Source of the DNA: Gammaproteobacteria bacterium
GTDB lineage: Bacteria > Pseudomonadota > Gammaproteobacteria > Xanthomonadales > SZUA-36
Direction: 5' to 3'
NCBI GenBank assembly: GCA_024279945.1
Contig: JAJRRA010000067.1
Location: 32,413 to 96,412, forward strand
Length of the DNA stretch: 64,000 bases
Translations under genes and position numbers: made by a program
Shown here: in pieces, positions 10,301-18,571 of the stretch
Layout of the letters: each line of letters opens with the position of its first letter
How positions within the stretch are numbered: the first letter of the stretch is position 1
The notes under the pieces: model-generated
Seen by the model: the letters and a program-made list of their open reading frames with translations, nothing else
What the model was told of the DNA's origin: nothing
Database searches by the model: none

Positions 10301-10892
10301 TTTCGGCCAGTTTTTCGGGCCGGGTGGCAAACTCGATCAGTTTTTTAACAATAACCTGGCCGAGTACATCAACACCAATGCCAGCCCCTGGCGGGTTAAG
10401 TCGAGCGTTTCCGATGTCATTCACATCAACTCGGCGGCACTCAGTCAAATGCAACTGGCACGGGCCATCCAGCGGGCCTTTTTCTCCCAGGGCGGCAATA
10501 TGCCCGCCACCAGCTTTGATCTGAAGCCGGTGCGTATGGATCCCAACACCACACATTTCATGCTCAATATTGATGGCCAGCGAATCAATTACAGCCATGG
10601 CCCGCTGGTCAGCCAAACCCTGAAATGGCCCAGTAGCAGCACCTTCAGCCAGGTACAGATTCAATTCAGCCCGGAAACCTCGAGCGGCGGTTCCCGGACT
10701 GAAAATGGGGCGTGGGCATGGTTCCGCATGCTGGACAGTTCGAACATTGAGGCCGGTGCCACGCCCGAGCGGTTCAAGATCACCTTCGTTCTGGCTGACC
10801 GCTGGATTACTTATGACCTGATCGCGCGCAGCGCCTATAACCCGTTTAATCTGTCGCAGCTTCGATCCTATCGCTGTATATCGAACTTATGA
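7386..10892 (+). CDS. tssM: TssM (IcmF) T6SS inner-membrane protein
   Basis: At 1168 residues this is full length for TssM. Two N-terminal transmembrane helices (about 12-32 and 40-60) precede a cytoplasmic domain with an intact Walker A motif, GPPGAGKTT, near residue 130. A third transmembrane helix lies at about 440-460. The large remainder is periplasmic and should contact TssJ. The C-terminal region holds the IcmF C-terminal beta domain (MLNIDGQRINYSHGPL). Presence of Walker A marks the nucleotide-binding TssM subgroup. The stop overlaps tagF by ATGA. Confidence 0.95.
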   Translation: MNELIARLISLGLFKYLGIGSVGVLIWYTGPYISFLRPILNRIIAIAIVMVGFLFYLLIRKLLSRRKEKRMSDDLAASADGGSDPSRERSNEEIATLKEKFDEALQILRKSGKGKYRDGSLYSLPWYMIIGPPGAGKTTLLVNSGLQFPLAEKMGMSKLQGVGGTRFCDWWFTDEAVIVDTAGRYTTQDSDETVDNAAWMGFLRMLKKNRKRRPINGIIVAISIDELTRQSEVDRERAATAVTQRIQELYEQLGVRFPIYVMFTKCDLLSGFMEFFSDLDRHEREQVWGTTFPVSSDPLQLLDTELELLQQQLQVRLVQRLQQERDPRRRNLIYNFPGLVNSAKPLVSDFIERVFKPSRYTTTPFLRGVYFTSGTQEGTPFNRLISQLARNFSLSNASAHSGPMQGKSFFIKDLLSRVIFGESGLAGANLKAERVYGLLRTAGFVALAIVPLVLIGLWWMSSSNNHGLMKNLDTEAASLKEQIQQVSPGNHSLISVLPALNEARELPAGYAAQSESVPMSMRFGLYQGNRLARNLTVPAYRRLLENAFLSRLMIRLEQQLKSSLNSPEMAYQTLKTYLMLGDDERLDPAYVKRWITADWRKNFGRSLSREQYEQLSAHLDALLSLRPITTPFDLDRNLVERVRGLLEQTSPAQRAYAMIKSELLTQGEEFTVASAGGPDARQALIRLSGEPLNRGVPAMFSPDGYYQSFIPTEKRVIDEQEDEFWVFATDAINSSKVDAVELTSQVSNLYFQDYIDTWWRFLGDVRIRPFGNFTEAAEILRILTSDASPLVLLLQGAAEKTSLVPDMPGADEEESDGSLMTAVGSLFQPDGDGETVAANPIVVDRAFEALNGFVIGRDNQSSPILGIKEDIRELYFYINTMARGGTGAATAGAQQEIGGAVNKIRMSASYAPEPVSDWINELADQSEGLIAGKTMSVLDARWRSEVVPFCRRAIANRYPFTLDSDSEVSLQDFGQFFGPGGKLDQFFNNNLAEYINTNASPWRVKSSVSDVIHINSAALSQMQLARAIQRAFFSQGGNMPATSFDLKPVRMDPNTTHFMLNIDGQRINYSHGPLVSQTLKWPSSSTFSQVQIQFSPETSSGGSRTENGAWAWFRMLDSSNIEAGATPERFKITFVLADRWITYDLIARSAYNPFNLSQLRSYRCISNL

Positions 10893-11641
10893 GCATTGAA
10901 GGCGGCCAGAACGAATTTGGGTACTTCGGCAAACTCCCGACCCTGGGTGACTTTGTTCATCAAGTACTGCCCCAGGACTTTGCCAACGGGTGGCATGAGT
11001 GGCTGCAACAGTCCATGGCCTCTGCGCGCCAGGCGCTGGGAGATGACTGTCTGACGTACTACCTCAACTGCCCGGTGTGGAAATTTCTGCTGTCACCGGG
11101 TGTGTGCGGCGTCCAGGCGGTGGCAGGGCTCACTATTCCCAGCGTTGATAAAGTGGGCCGGTATTTCAATTTCACCCTTGCTACCGTTCTGCCAGTGGGT
11201 ATTGACCCATGCACTTACGCTCTGAATAACCGGGATGGACTGGCGGAACTGGAAAACCTGGCTCTGGATATCCTGGAGGAAGACTATCCGCAACAAGAGA
11301 TAGAATTGAAAGTCCGTGACTTGTCTCTCCAGTTCAAGACTGCAAGCGCAGCCTGCCATGATATCGAAGCCGGTGCCGGATTTATCCGGACATCCCAGAA
11401 TGAAGCATTGCCTTTCGCCGATCATGCGGGTGGATTGCTCTCCCACCTGATCACCCGTGATCTTGGAGACTACAGCATATGGTGGTACGGCCAGACCGGC
11501 CAGACCCGGTCACAAATGGTTGTCTGCAGCGGTTTACCTTCTGACGAAACATATTTACGCCTGCTTTCCCTGGAAGAACCCCCGGAAGCGCAAGCAAGAG
11601 AACTGGACCCCATCGACAAAATCATCGCCGGTGAAGTCTGA
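10889..11641 (+). CDS. tagF: TagF T6SS-associated protein
   Basis: This 250-residue protein begins with FGYFGKLPTLGDFVHQVLP, the signature of the T6SS TagF (ImpM) family, followed by FANGWHEWLQQSMASAR. In Pseudomonas aeruginosa TagF represses T6SS firing post-translationally, in opposition to the kinase/FHA pathway. The second half contains SIWWYGQTGQTRSQMVVCSG, seen in the longer TagF proteins. It overlaps tssM by four bases and is immediately followed by the phosphatase gene, so the two negative regulators are co-expressed. This is unrelated to the teichoic-acid TagF. Confidence 0.9.
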   Translation: MSIEGGQNEFGYFGKLPTLGDFVHQVLPQDFANGWHEWLQQSMASARQALGDDCLTYYLNCPVWKFLLSPGVCGVQAVAGLTIPSVDKVGRYFNFTLATVLPVGIDPCTYALNNRDGLAELENLALDILEEDYPQQEIELKVRDLSLQFKTASAACHDIEAGAGFIRTSQNEALPFADHAGGLLSHLITRDLGDYSIWWYGQTGQTRSQMVVCSGLPSDETYLRLLSLEEPPEAQARELDPIDKIIAGEV

Positions 11642-11643
11642 GC

Positions 11644-12393
11644 TTGAGTAGCCTGATGTCCTCTTTTATATCTTCATCCGCCACCCATGTCGGCATGGTG
11701 CGAAAAGTGAACGAAGATTCGTTCATCAGCCGTGATGATATCGGCCTGTGGGCTGTTGCGGATGGTATGGGTGGTCACCAGGCCGGTGATATGGCCAGCC
11801 AGTTGGTAACAAACTCGCTGGGCGCGGTGCCGTTAAGCCGGGATATCAGCGAATTACTGCACGCCACCAAGGCTGCCCTCTACTCAGCCAACTCGGAATT
11901 GATCAGCATGGATGGGCAATTTGATTCAAAACGTGTCCCCGGCAGCACCGTGGTGGTTCTTCTCATCAGCGGTAATGAGGCCGTTGTCGTGTGGGCGGGT
12001 GACAGCCGCATCTATCGCCTCAGGCACGGCCAGGCTGAACAGATCACCCGGGATCACAGTCACGTGCAGGAACTCGTGGACCAGCAACTGATCAGCCCGG
12101 AAGCAGCCGAATCCCACCCCATGGCCAACGTCATTACACGGGCAGTCGGCATTGAGGATCCACTGGAACTTGACGTTCTGCACCTGGACTGCAGGGAAGG
12201 CGACCAGTTCCTGCTGTGTTCGGATGGATTGAGTCGCCTGCTTTCCCTGGAAGAAATCCGGAATTTGATGCAAACCACAACGCTTGAAGAGTCTGTTCAG
12301 ACCTTGATCCATACGGCACTGGTGCGGGGGGCGCCGGATAATGTGACCGTCATATCTGTGCAAAGCGACGACGACCGAACCGTCGTGTATTAG
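11644..12393 (+). CDS. pppA: PP2C-type Ser/Thr phosphatase of T6SS (PppA/Stp1)
   Basis: The protein carries the metal-binding motifs of the PP2C family: VNEDSF near residue 20, ADGMGGHQAGD near 38, GDSRIYRL near 118, CSDGLSRLL near 188 and APDNVT near 231. In T6SS loci this phosphatase dephosphorylates the FHA protein and turns secretion down. The frame can start at TTG 11644, which directly follows the tagF stop, or at ATG 11656 (MSSFISSSATHVG). Neither has a clear ribosome site, so coupling to tagF is likely. No matching PpkA kinase is in the window. It closes the rightward T6SS arm. Confidence 0.9.
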   Translation: MSSLMSSFISSSATHVGMVRKVNEDSFISRDDIGLWAVADGMGGHQAGDMASQLVTNSLGAVPLSRDISELLHATKAALYSANSELISMDGQFDSKRVPGSTVVVLLISGNEAVVVWAGDSRIYRLRHGQAEQITRDHSHVQELVDQQLISPEAAESHPMANVITRAVGIEDPLELDVLHLDCREGDQFLLCSDGLSRLLSLEEIRNLMQTTTLEESVQTLIHTALVRGAPDNVTVISVQSDDDRTVVY

Positions 12394-12491
12394 TAATTTA
12401 TCCGTTCTGGAAGCTGGAAACACTTGCCAGATCGACAAGGCACGATAAACTCACTGCGTCTGCTAAAAAATATAAGTCAAAACTCACAAAA

Positions 12492-13736
12492 ATGAAAGAC
12501 TACTCAGGCTTCAAGCTGATTCGAAACGCCCTGTCCGGCCATCGTAACTGGCCGCGTATGTGGCGCGATCCGGAACCCAAAAAGCATTACGATGTGGTCA
12601 TCATCGGCGCCGGCGGACACGGCCTGGCCACAGCTTATTACCTGGCGAAATACCAGGGCGTCAAAAATATCGCTGTGCTGGAAAAAGGCTATCTGGGTGG
12701 TGGCAATACCGGTCGCAATACCCAGGTCAGCCGGTCGAACTACTTTTACCCGGAAAGCGGCGCCTTCTATGAGCACTCACTGAAGCTGTTCGAAGACCTG
12801 GCTCAGGAAATTAATTTCAACGTAATGTTCAGCCAGCGCGGTGTTTTGGCGATCTGTAACAGCCACCACGAAATGGAGATATACCGCCGCTGGGCCAATG
12901 CCATTGCGATGAACGGCACGGATTCAGAGATACTGACGCGCGAAGATATTAAAAAGCGGGCCCCCTACGTCAACCTGGATTGCCGCTTCCCGATCTGGGG
13001 TGGTTTTATTCAGAAAAGGGGCGGAATATCACGCCACGATGCGGTCGCCTGGGGTTACGCGCGGCAAGCTTCTGCCGCCGGTGTAGATATCATCCAGCAA
13101 TGTGAAGTAAGCGGACTGCAAACCAGTGACAGCCGCATCACCGCAGTTGAAACAAACCGGGGAACGATCTCCGCGGACAAGGTGGCCTTGTGTGTAGCTG
13201 GCCACAGCAGTCAACTGGCTGCAATGGCCGGTTTGCGCCTGCCCATCACCAGTATCGCCCTGCAGGCTATGGTGACAGAACCCGTGCGGCCCATCTTTCA
13301 TACCTGCCTGGTGTCGGCGCACATCCACGTCTATGTCAGTCAATCCGACCGGGGTGAAATTGTGATTGGCGGCGGCGCAGACCTGTATAACTCTTTTGCA
13401 CAACGCGGGAGTCTGCCGATCCAGCATGAAAATATTAGTGCCTTGCTTGAGCTGTTACCGATTTTCAGCCGGCTGCGCTTGATGCGCCAGTGGGCCGGTA
13501 TCTGCGACATGGCCTATGACGTCAGCCCCATCGTCGGCAAGACTGAGATTGAAAATCTGTATATTTCTACCGGTTGGGGAACCGGCGGTTACAAGGCCAT
13601 ACCGGCCGGCGGCGACACCCTCGCCTGGACCATTGCCCATGACCAACCGCACGAATTGCTCAAACCCTTCCAACTGGATCGTTTCGAAAGCGGATGCCTG
13701 ATTGATGAAGGCGCCGCTTCGGGAGTAGCGCATTAG
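12492..13736 (+). CDS. soxB: Sarcosine oxidase subunit beta
   Basis: This 414-residue protein has an FAD-binding motif near residue 35, VIIGAGGHGLATAYYLAKY, then the family motif GGGNTGRNTQVSRSNYF. Near the C-terminus is STGWGTGGYKAIPAGG. It is the flavin subunit where sarcosine is oxidised to glycine and a one-carbon unit in heterotetrameric sarcosine oxidase. Length is normal for SoxB. A 98-base gap after the T6SS phosphatase probably holds the operon promoter. The next gene, soxD, starts 36 bases downstream, giving the standard BDAG order. Confidence 0.95.
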   Translation: MKDYSGFKLIRNALSGHRNWPRMWRDPEPKKHYDVVIIGAGGHGLATAYYLAKYQGVKNIAVLEKGYLGGGNTGRNTQVSRSNYFYPESGAFYEHSLKLFEDLAQEINFNVMFSQRGVLAICNSHHEMEIYRRWANAIAMNGTDSEILTREDIKKRAPYVNLDCRFPIWGGFIQKRGGISRHDAVAWGYARQASAAGVDIIQQCEVSGLQTSDSRITAVETNRGTISADKVALCVAGHSSQLAAMAGLRLPITSIALQAMVTEPVRPIFHTCLVSAHIHVYVSQSDRGEIVIGGGADLYNSFAQRGSLPIQHENISALLELLPIFSRLRLMRQWAGICDMAYDVSPIVGKTEIENLYISTGWGTGGYKAIPAGGDTLAWTIAHDQPHELLKPFQLDRFESGCLIDEGAASGVAH

Positions 13737-13772
13737 CCCGGCTTAAAAAGCCCGGACTAGGACTGAAGAATC

Positions 13773-14075
13773 ATGCTGAGAATTCCCTGCCCATGGTGTG
13801 GAGAGCGCGACCAGACTGAATTTCAATTTGGTGGTCAAAGCCACATCGCCCGGCCCGAAAACCCGGCTGAGGCCAGTGATGCACAATGGGCCGACTACCT
13901 GTTTTATCGTGAAAATCCCAAGGGCATTCACTACGAACGATGGGTACACAGTTTCGGCTGCCGCCAGTGGTTCAATTTGGCCCGGGACACGGTCACCCAC
14001 GAAATCAGCGAAGCCTACAAAATGGGAGAACAGCCGGCGGTTCGCATCAATGGCAGGGGGGCAGACCCCGTATGA
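13773..14075 (+). CDS. soxD: Sarcosine oxidase subunit delta
   Basis: The 100-residue protein has the SoxD zinc-binding start, IPCPWCGERDQTEFQFGG, followed by HYERWVHSFGCRQWFNLARD. SoxD is a small zinc-containing subunit bridging the tetramer. Its stop overlaps the soxA start by ATGA at 14072-14075. Length and motifs are ordinary for the family. Confidence 0.93.
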   Translation: MLRIPCPWCGERDQTEFQFGGQSHIARPENPAEASDAQWADYLFYRENPKGIHYERWVHSFGCRQWFNLARDTVTHEISEAYKMGEQPAVRINGRGADPV

Positions 14076-17038
14076 TATCCATTATGAAAACACAGGCGCG
14101 CCTCGCAGAGGGCGGCCTGATTGACCGTAACCGGCCATTGCAATTCAGTTTTAATGGCCAAAGTTATACCGGTTTCCAGGGCGATACGCTGGCTTCAGCC
14201 CTGCTGGCCAACAACATCAGTGTGCTTGGCCGCAGCTTCAAATACCACCGCCCACGAGGTATTTTCACTGCGGGTGAAGAGGAACCCTGTGCCCTGCTTG
14301 AGATCGGCGAGGGCAATGCCTGTGTGCCAAGCTGTCGCGCACCGGCAATTCCACTGTCTGAGGGGCTGGTGGCCAATAGCCAGAACTGCTGGCCATCGGT
14401 TAACTTCGACCTGGGCCGCGTGTTCGACTACACGCACATGTTCTGGCCCGCCGGTTTTTACAACAAAACCTTCAAATGGCCCAACTGGCATACCTGGGAA
14501 GGCCTGATGCGCAAAGCCGCCGGTCTCGGCAGACCCCTCACCGGCCCCGACCCGGATTATTACGAACAGGTTAACGCCCATTGTGACCTGCTGATCTGTG
14601 GTGGTGGCCCGGCCGGCCTAATGGCGGCGTTGACCGCGGGCCGCAGCGGCGCCCGGGTGATGCTGGTTGATCAGGACGAGTCATTCGGCGGCAGCCTGAA
14701 CTGGGAACAGGTCCGAATCGAAGGGAAAACCGGGCCGGCCTGGGCGCATGATACCGTGGATGAATTAAAGAGCCTGCCCGGTGTTATGCTGCTGCCGCGC
14801 ACCACAGTCAGCGGAAATTACGATCACCGGGTCACGACTCTGCTGCAGCGGGGCAAAAACACCGCATGGCGGGAGTGTTTGTGGACCGTCCGGCCGCAGA
14901 AAATCCTGCTGGCCACCGGTTCCATCGAGCAGGGAATGATTTTCCCGAACAACGACCGACCGGGCATTATGCTGGCCGGCGCCGTGCGCCATTACCTGAA
15001 CCGATATGCAGTGATCCCCGGCAGAAACACTGTAGTGGTATGTAACAACGATACCGCCTATCAAACCGTCTTTGACCTGGCCCGGGCGCAAGTGCAAGTC
15101 AGCACCGTTATCGATATCCGGAAGACGGTCAGTGCGGAAATCCGCCAGCACCTGGCTGAACTCGGAACGGCGCTTTATACCGGTGCGAGGATTAGTGACA
15201 CGCGTGCAGAGCATAGATCAGGGCGTATCAGTGAAGTCGGGGTCGAGCGACTGAACGGCCGTAGCCTGGGCAAGCTGGAGTGTGATTTACTGGCCGTTTC
15301 AGGGGGCTGGTCACCGCGTGTCCATTTGCTGGCGCACGCCCGTGGTCAACTCAGCTTCGATCCGGTTTCACAGAGCTTCCTGCCCGCTCAACTGCCGCTG
15401 GGCTTCGCCGTCGCGGGATCAGCCGGTGGCAGCCACAAACTGGCCGCAACGCTGGAAGATTCCGTCCGTATTTCCGGCGAAATCTGCCGGTCGCTTGGTT
15501 TCCAGGGCCACGAGTCGGCAGTTCCACGGATCGACCAAAGCACCATCGAATCAAATGAAGTCACCGCAGCGCCACTCAACATGAGTAAACCCCGCCAATG
15601 GATTGATCTGGCCCACGATGTCACGCTGGGAGATGCCGACCTTGCGGGTCGTGAAGGTTTTGTTTCGGTTGAACATTTCAAACGCTACACGACCACCGGC
15701 ATGTCGGTGGATCAGGGCAAAACGGGCAACCTGAATGCGCTCATTGTGCTGGGCGCGCTGAGCGGACGCGAGCCCGGTGAGGTCGGCAGTACCACTTTCC
15801 GCCCGCCCTACATGCCCGTAACCCTGGGCGCCATGGCGGGCCGCAAGCTAGGGAAGTTTTATGCTCCCCGCAGGTACCTACCCGCCCACACGCTGCATGA
15901 AAAACTACAGGCACGTTTCGAAGATTATGGCTGGCAGCGACCGGATTGCTATCCCCGAGCGGGCGAATCACCGCAGGATGCGGTCAATCGCGAAGCCGTT
16001 GCGGTGCGCACAAGTGTCGGTGTGTTCGACAACTCACCGATTGGCAAGATAGAAGTACGCGGTCCGGATGCGGCGGAGTTTCTGCACCGTATATACATCA
16101 ATAACGTGCTGACACTGAAACCCGGGCATGCGCGTTACGGCCTGATGCTGAATGAAAACGGCGTTATCATCGATGACGGCGTGTTCGTCCGCCTGGCTGA
16201 TGATCATTTCCTGGTTCATACCACCTCAGGCGCCGTGGCCCGGATCACGGCGCTGATGGAAGAATGGCTGCAGTGTGAATGGACCGGCCTGCAGGTCCTG
16301 CTTGACGATGTCACTACCCAGTGGGCCAATTTCACCATCGCCGGACCGAAGGCACGAAAAGTGCTGGCAGGCCTCGACACCGATATCGATATTTCAACGG
16401 ATGCCATGGCGCATATGACGGCGGCCACGGGCACGGTTGCAGGGATGGAAGCACGCGTGGTCCGGGTCAGCTTCAGCGGCGAACTCAGCTTCGAAATCAA
16501 TATCCCGGCGAGCCATGCACGGAATTTGATGCAGACGGTTCTCGAAGCCGGCAAGCCGTTTGACATCACAGCCTACGGTATCGAAGCCCTGATGGTGCTG
16601 CGCACCGAAAAGGGTTACCTGCATGTCGGCTCCGATACCGATGGCGCATCAACACCGGATGATGTCGGCTGGGGTAACGTAGCACGCAAGAAAGCCACCG
16701 ACTATATCGGCAAGCGATCCCTGTACCGACCGGGCAACCTGGCGCCGGACCGCAAGCAGTTCGTTGGCCTGGTAGCGGTGGATTCCAGTCAGCCCATACG
16801 CCCCGGCGGCCACCTGTTGATCGGCACCGACCGGCAGCCACCGGCCCGCACGGATGGCTGGGTGACCTCGTCCTGTTACAGCCCCAACCTGGATCGGCAC
16901 ATCGCGCTGGGCATGTTACAGGGAGGCCGTGAGCGCGAGGGTGAAATCCTGACCGTTTGTGACGAGTCTGATCGATACCGGGTACAGGTCGTATCCCCGA
17001 CGTTTTACGATCCCCAAAACCAACGATTGAGAGATTGA
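14072..17038 (+). CDS. soxA: Sarcosine oxidase subunit alpha
   Basis: I choose ATG 14072, which overlaps the soxD stop; the frame is open further upstream but that part lies inside soxD. The resulting 988 residues match SoxA. Domains in order are a ferredoxin-like N-terminal domain (about 18-95; FKYHRPRGIFTAG), a dinucleotide-binding domain (GGGPAGLMAALTAGRSG near 175), and a GcvT-like aminomethyltransferase domain from about 600 to the end. The C-terminal domain transfers the one-carbon unit to tetrahydrofolate, giving 5,10-methylene-THF. An alternative ATG four codons in (14084) cannot be excluded. Confidence 0.95.
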   Translation: MISIMKTQARLAEGGLIDRNRPLQFSFNGQSYTGFQGDTLASALLANNISVLGRSFKYHRPRGIFTAGEEEPCALLEIGEGNACVPSCRAPAIPLSEGLVANSQNCWPSVNFDLGRVFDYTHMFWPAGFYNKTFKWPNWHTWEGLMRKAAGLGRPLTGPDPDYYEQVNAHCDLLICGGGPAGLMAALTAGRSGARVMLVDQDESFGGSLNWEQVRIEGKTGPAWAHDTVDELKSLPGVMLLPRTTVSGNYDHRVTTLLQRGKNTAWRECLWTVRPQKILLATGSIEQGMIFPNNDRPGIMLAGAVRHYLNRYAVIPGRNTVVVCNNDTAYQTVFDLARAQVQVSTVIDIRKTVSAEIRQHLAELGTALYTGARISDTRAEHRSGRISEVGVERLNGRSLGKLECDLLAVSGGWSPRVHLLAHARGQLSFDPVSQSFLPAQLPLGFAVAGSAGGSHKLAATLEDSVRISGEICRSLGFQGHESAVPRIDQSTIESNEVTAAPLNMSKPRQWIDLAHDVTLGDADLAGREGFVSVEHFKRYTTTGMSVDQGKTGNLNALIVLGALSGREPGEVGSTTFRPPYMPVTLGAMAGRKLGKFYAPRRYLPAHTLHEKLQARFEDYGWQRPDCYPRAGESPQDAVNREAVAVRTSVGVFDNSPIGKIEVRGPDAAEFLHRIYINNVLTLKPGHARYGLMLNENGVIIDDGVFVRLADDHFLVHTTSGAVARITALMEEWLQCEWTGLQVLLDDVTTQWANFTIAGPKARKVLAGLDTDIDISTDAMAHMTAATGTVAGMEARVVRVSFSGELSFEINIPASHARNLMQTVLEAGKPFDITAYGIEALMVLRTEKGYLHVGSDTDGASTPDDVGWGNVARKKATDYIGKRSLYRPGNLAPDRKQFVGLVAVDSSQPIRPGGHLLIGTDRQPPARTDGWVTSSCYSPNLDRHIALGMLQGGREREGEILTVCDESDRYRVQVVSPTFYDPQNQRLRD

Positions 17039-17041
17039 TTC

Positions 17042-17674
17042 ATGCGTGACAACGGTCCCAAAACGGCGCCACTCACTCCCCTGCAGCAGGTGGGTATGGA
17101 GAATATCCCATTCCACAGCAATACCCTTGAATTGCAGGAGCTTGGCGCTATCACTAGCTTGCGCCTGCACAGCCTGGAACCCGCTGCACAGTTGGCAAGC
17201 CAGTTCGAGAAACACGGTGTCGTATTGCCTCTTCAGGCCAATCGAAGTTCCGGGCGAGATCCGGCAGCTTTGTGCCTGCGTCCAAATGAGTGGCTGCTGC
17301 TTAGTGAAACAAGTAAAGCAGTCCCCTTACTGGAGCAACTGGCGAGCGCCGTCGACCCGGCGCAAAGCTCTTTGCTCAACCTTTCCGATGGCCTGGCCAC
17401 ATTCAGACTGTCAGGCCCGGGGGCGCCCTGGTTGTTGAGTAAACTCAGCGGATTGAATTACCTTGCCGCTGCCGCGCAAGGACAGCACTGCGCCCGCACC
17501 CGGATGGCAGAGGCCGCTGTTGTCGTGCACTATCATCAGCCCGGGGGCAGGGAATCACCTTTCACTTTTGACCTGCTGTTTGATCGCAGCCTGGCAAAGT
17601 ATCTGTGGGAATTGCTGCGTGCATCAGCAGGTCACGCGGATGATCTTGCCAAAACCTTTGGAGACGCCGCATGA
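17042..17674 (+). CDS. soxG: Sarcosine oxidase subunit gamma
   Basis: This 210-residue protein lies three bases after soxA, in the expected place for SoxG. Family-like segments include ALCLRPNEWLLLS and LLNLSDGLATFRLSGPGAPW, resembling the fold of GcvT-type proteins to which SoxG is distantly related. The gamma subunit completes the alpha-beta-gamma-delta enzyme. It is more divergent than the other subunits, as is usual. The stop overlaps purU by ATGA, linking sarcosine oxidation directly to folate handling. Confidence 0.88.
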   Translation: MRDNGPKTAPLTPLQQVGMENIPFHSNTLELQELGAITSLRLHSLEPAAQLASQFEKHGVVLPLQANRSSGRDPAALCLRPNEWLLLSETSKAVPLLEQLASAVDPAQSSLLNLSDGLATFRLSGPGAPWLLSKLSGLNYLAAAAQGQHCARTRMAEAAVVVHYHQPGGRESPFTFDLLFDRSLAKYLWELLRASAGHADDLAKTFGDAA

Positions 17675-18537
17675 ACCGCCCTTCTTACGTACTCAAATCA
17701 AGCTGCACGGACACCGTTGGCATTGTTGCAGCCGTTACCGGCTTTCTGGCGCAACGCGGTTCACTGATTACCGAAATGTCTCATTTCGTCGAAGACGAAG
17801 CCCAGAAATCGTTTATCCGCGTGGAATTCGAGGACGATGCAAGGGATGACGCCGGCCTCGCACAGATGGCAGACAGTTATCGAAAGAACGTATCCAGACG
17901 TTTTGCGATGCGTTTCGAATTCTACCCGGCCCGGCAAAAGATACGCACAATGATCGCGGTGTCAAAGCAGAGCCACTGCCTCAACGCCTTACTGCACCGC
18001 TGGGCCGGCGGGCATCTGCCGGTTGATATCACCGCCGTCGTATCCAATCACGATGATCAGCGTTCCCTGGTGGAATGGCACCAACTCCCCTTTCATCATT
18101 TCGCCATCGAGCCGGGTAAAAAGCCCGAGCAGGAGGCAAAGATACTGGCCCTGTTCGAAGAAACAGAATCCGAACTGCTGGTGCTGGCGCGCTACATGCA
18201 GATACTCACTCCGCATGCCTGTGACCTGCTGGCCGGTCGCGCGATCAATATCCACCACTCTTTCCTGCCCGGCTTCAAAGGCGCCAGGCCCTATCACCAG
18301 GCTTACGACCGGGGGGTGAAGCTGATCGGAGCGACCGCACACTACGTCAACATGGATCTGGACGAGGGGCCGATCATCGAACAGGGCGTAGAGCGTGTGG
18401 ATCACACCATGAAGCCAAAAGAACTCGAACGGCTGGGTCAGGACATTGAAAGTTCTATCCTCAACCGCGCCGTTCGCTGGCACGCTGAACACCGGGTGTT
18501 TGAAAACGGCAGAAGAACGGTGGTACTCAGGCACTGA
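17671..18537 (+). CDS. purU: Formyltetrahydrofolate deformylase
   Basis: The 288-residue protein has an N-terminal ACT domain (about 5-80; DTVGIVAAVTGFLAQRG) and a C-terminal formyltransferase-fold domain. The latter holds the catalytic region INIHHSFLPGFKGARPYHQA and the Asp-containing DLDEGPIIEQ. PurU hydrolyses 10-formyl-THF to formate and THF, which would recycle folate during sarcosine breakdown. It overlaps soxG by four bases. Purine-pathway formyltransferases lack the ACT domain, so PurU is the better name. Confidence 0.93.
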   Translation: MNRPSYVLKSSCTDTVGIVAAVTGFLAQRGSLITEMSHFVEDEAQKSFIRVEFEDDARDDAGLAQMADSYRKNVSRRFAMRFEFYPARQKIRTMIAVSKQSHCLNALLHRWAGGHLPVDITAVVSNHDDQRSLVEWHQLPFHHFAIEPGKKPEQEAKILALFEETESELLVLARYMQILTPHACDLLAGRAINIHHSFLPGFKGARPYHQAYDRGVKLIGATAHYVNMDLDEGPIIEQGVERVDHTMKPKELERLGQDIESSILNRAVRWHAEHRVFENGRRTVVLRH

Positions 18538-18571
18538 CAAATTGCCGGGGCTCGCAGGACAGAAACAGCAC

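Noticed and set aside
9837..10664. Long minus-strand open frame of 275 codons inside tssM
   Set aside because: It is antisense to a confidently identified gene, has no recognisable domain and reflects codon bias of tssM.
13940..14071. N-terminal extension of soxA
   Set aside because: It lies entirely within soxD in another frame; ATG 14072 gives the usual SoxA start with an ATGA overlap.
18446..18571. N-terminal extension of the NSS transporter
   Set aside because: It overlaps purU, and the conserved NSS N-terminus begins just after ATG 18572.
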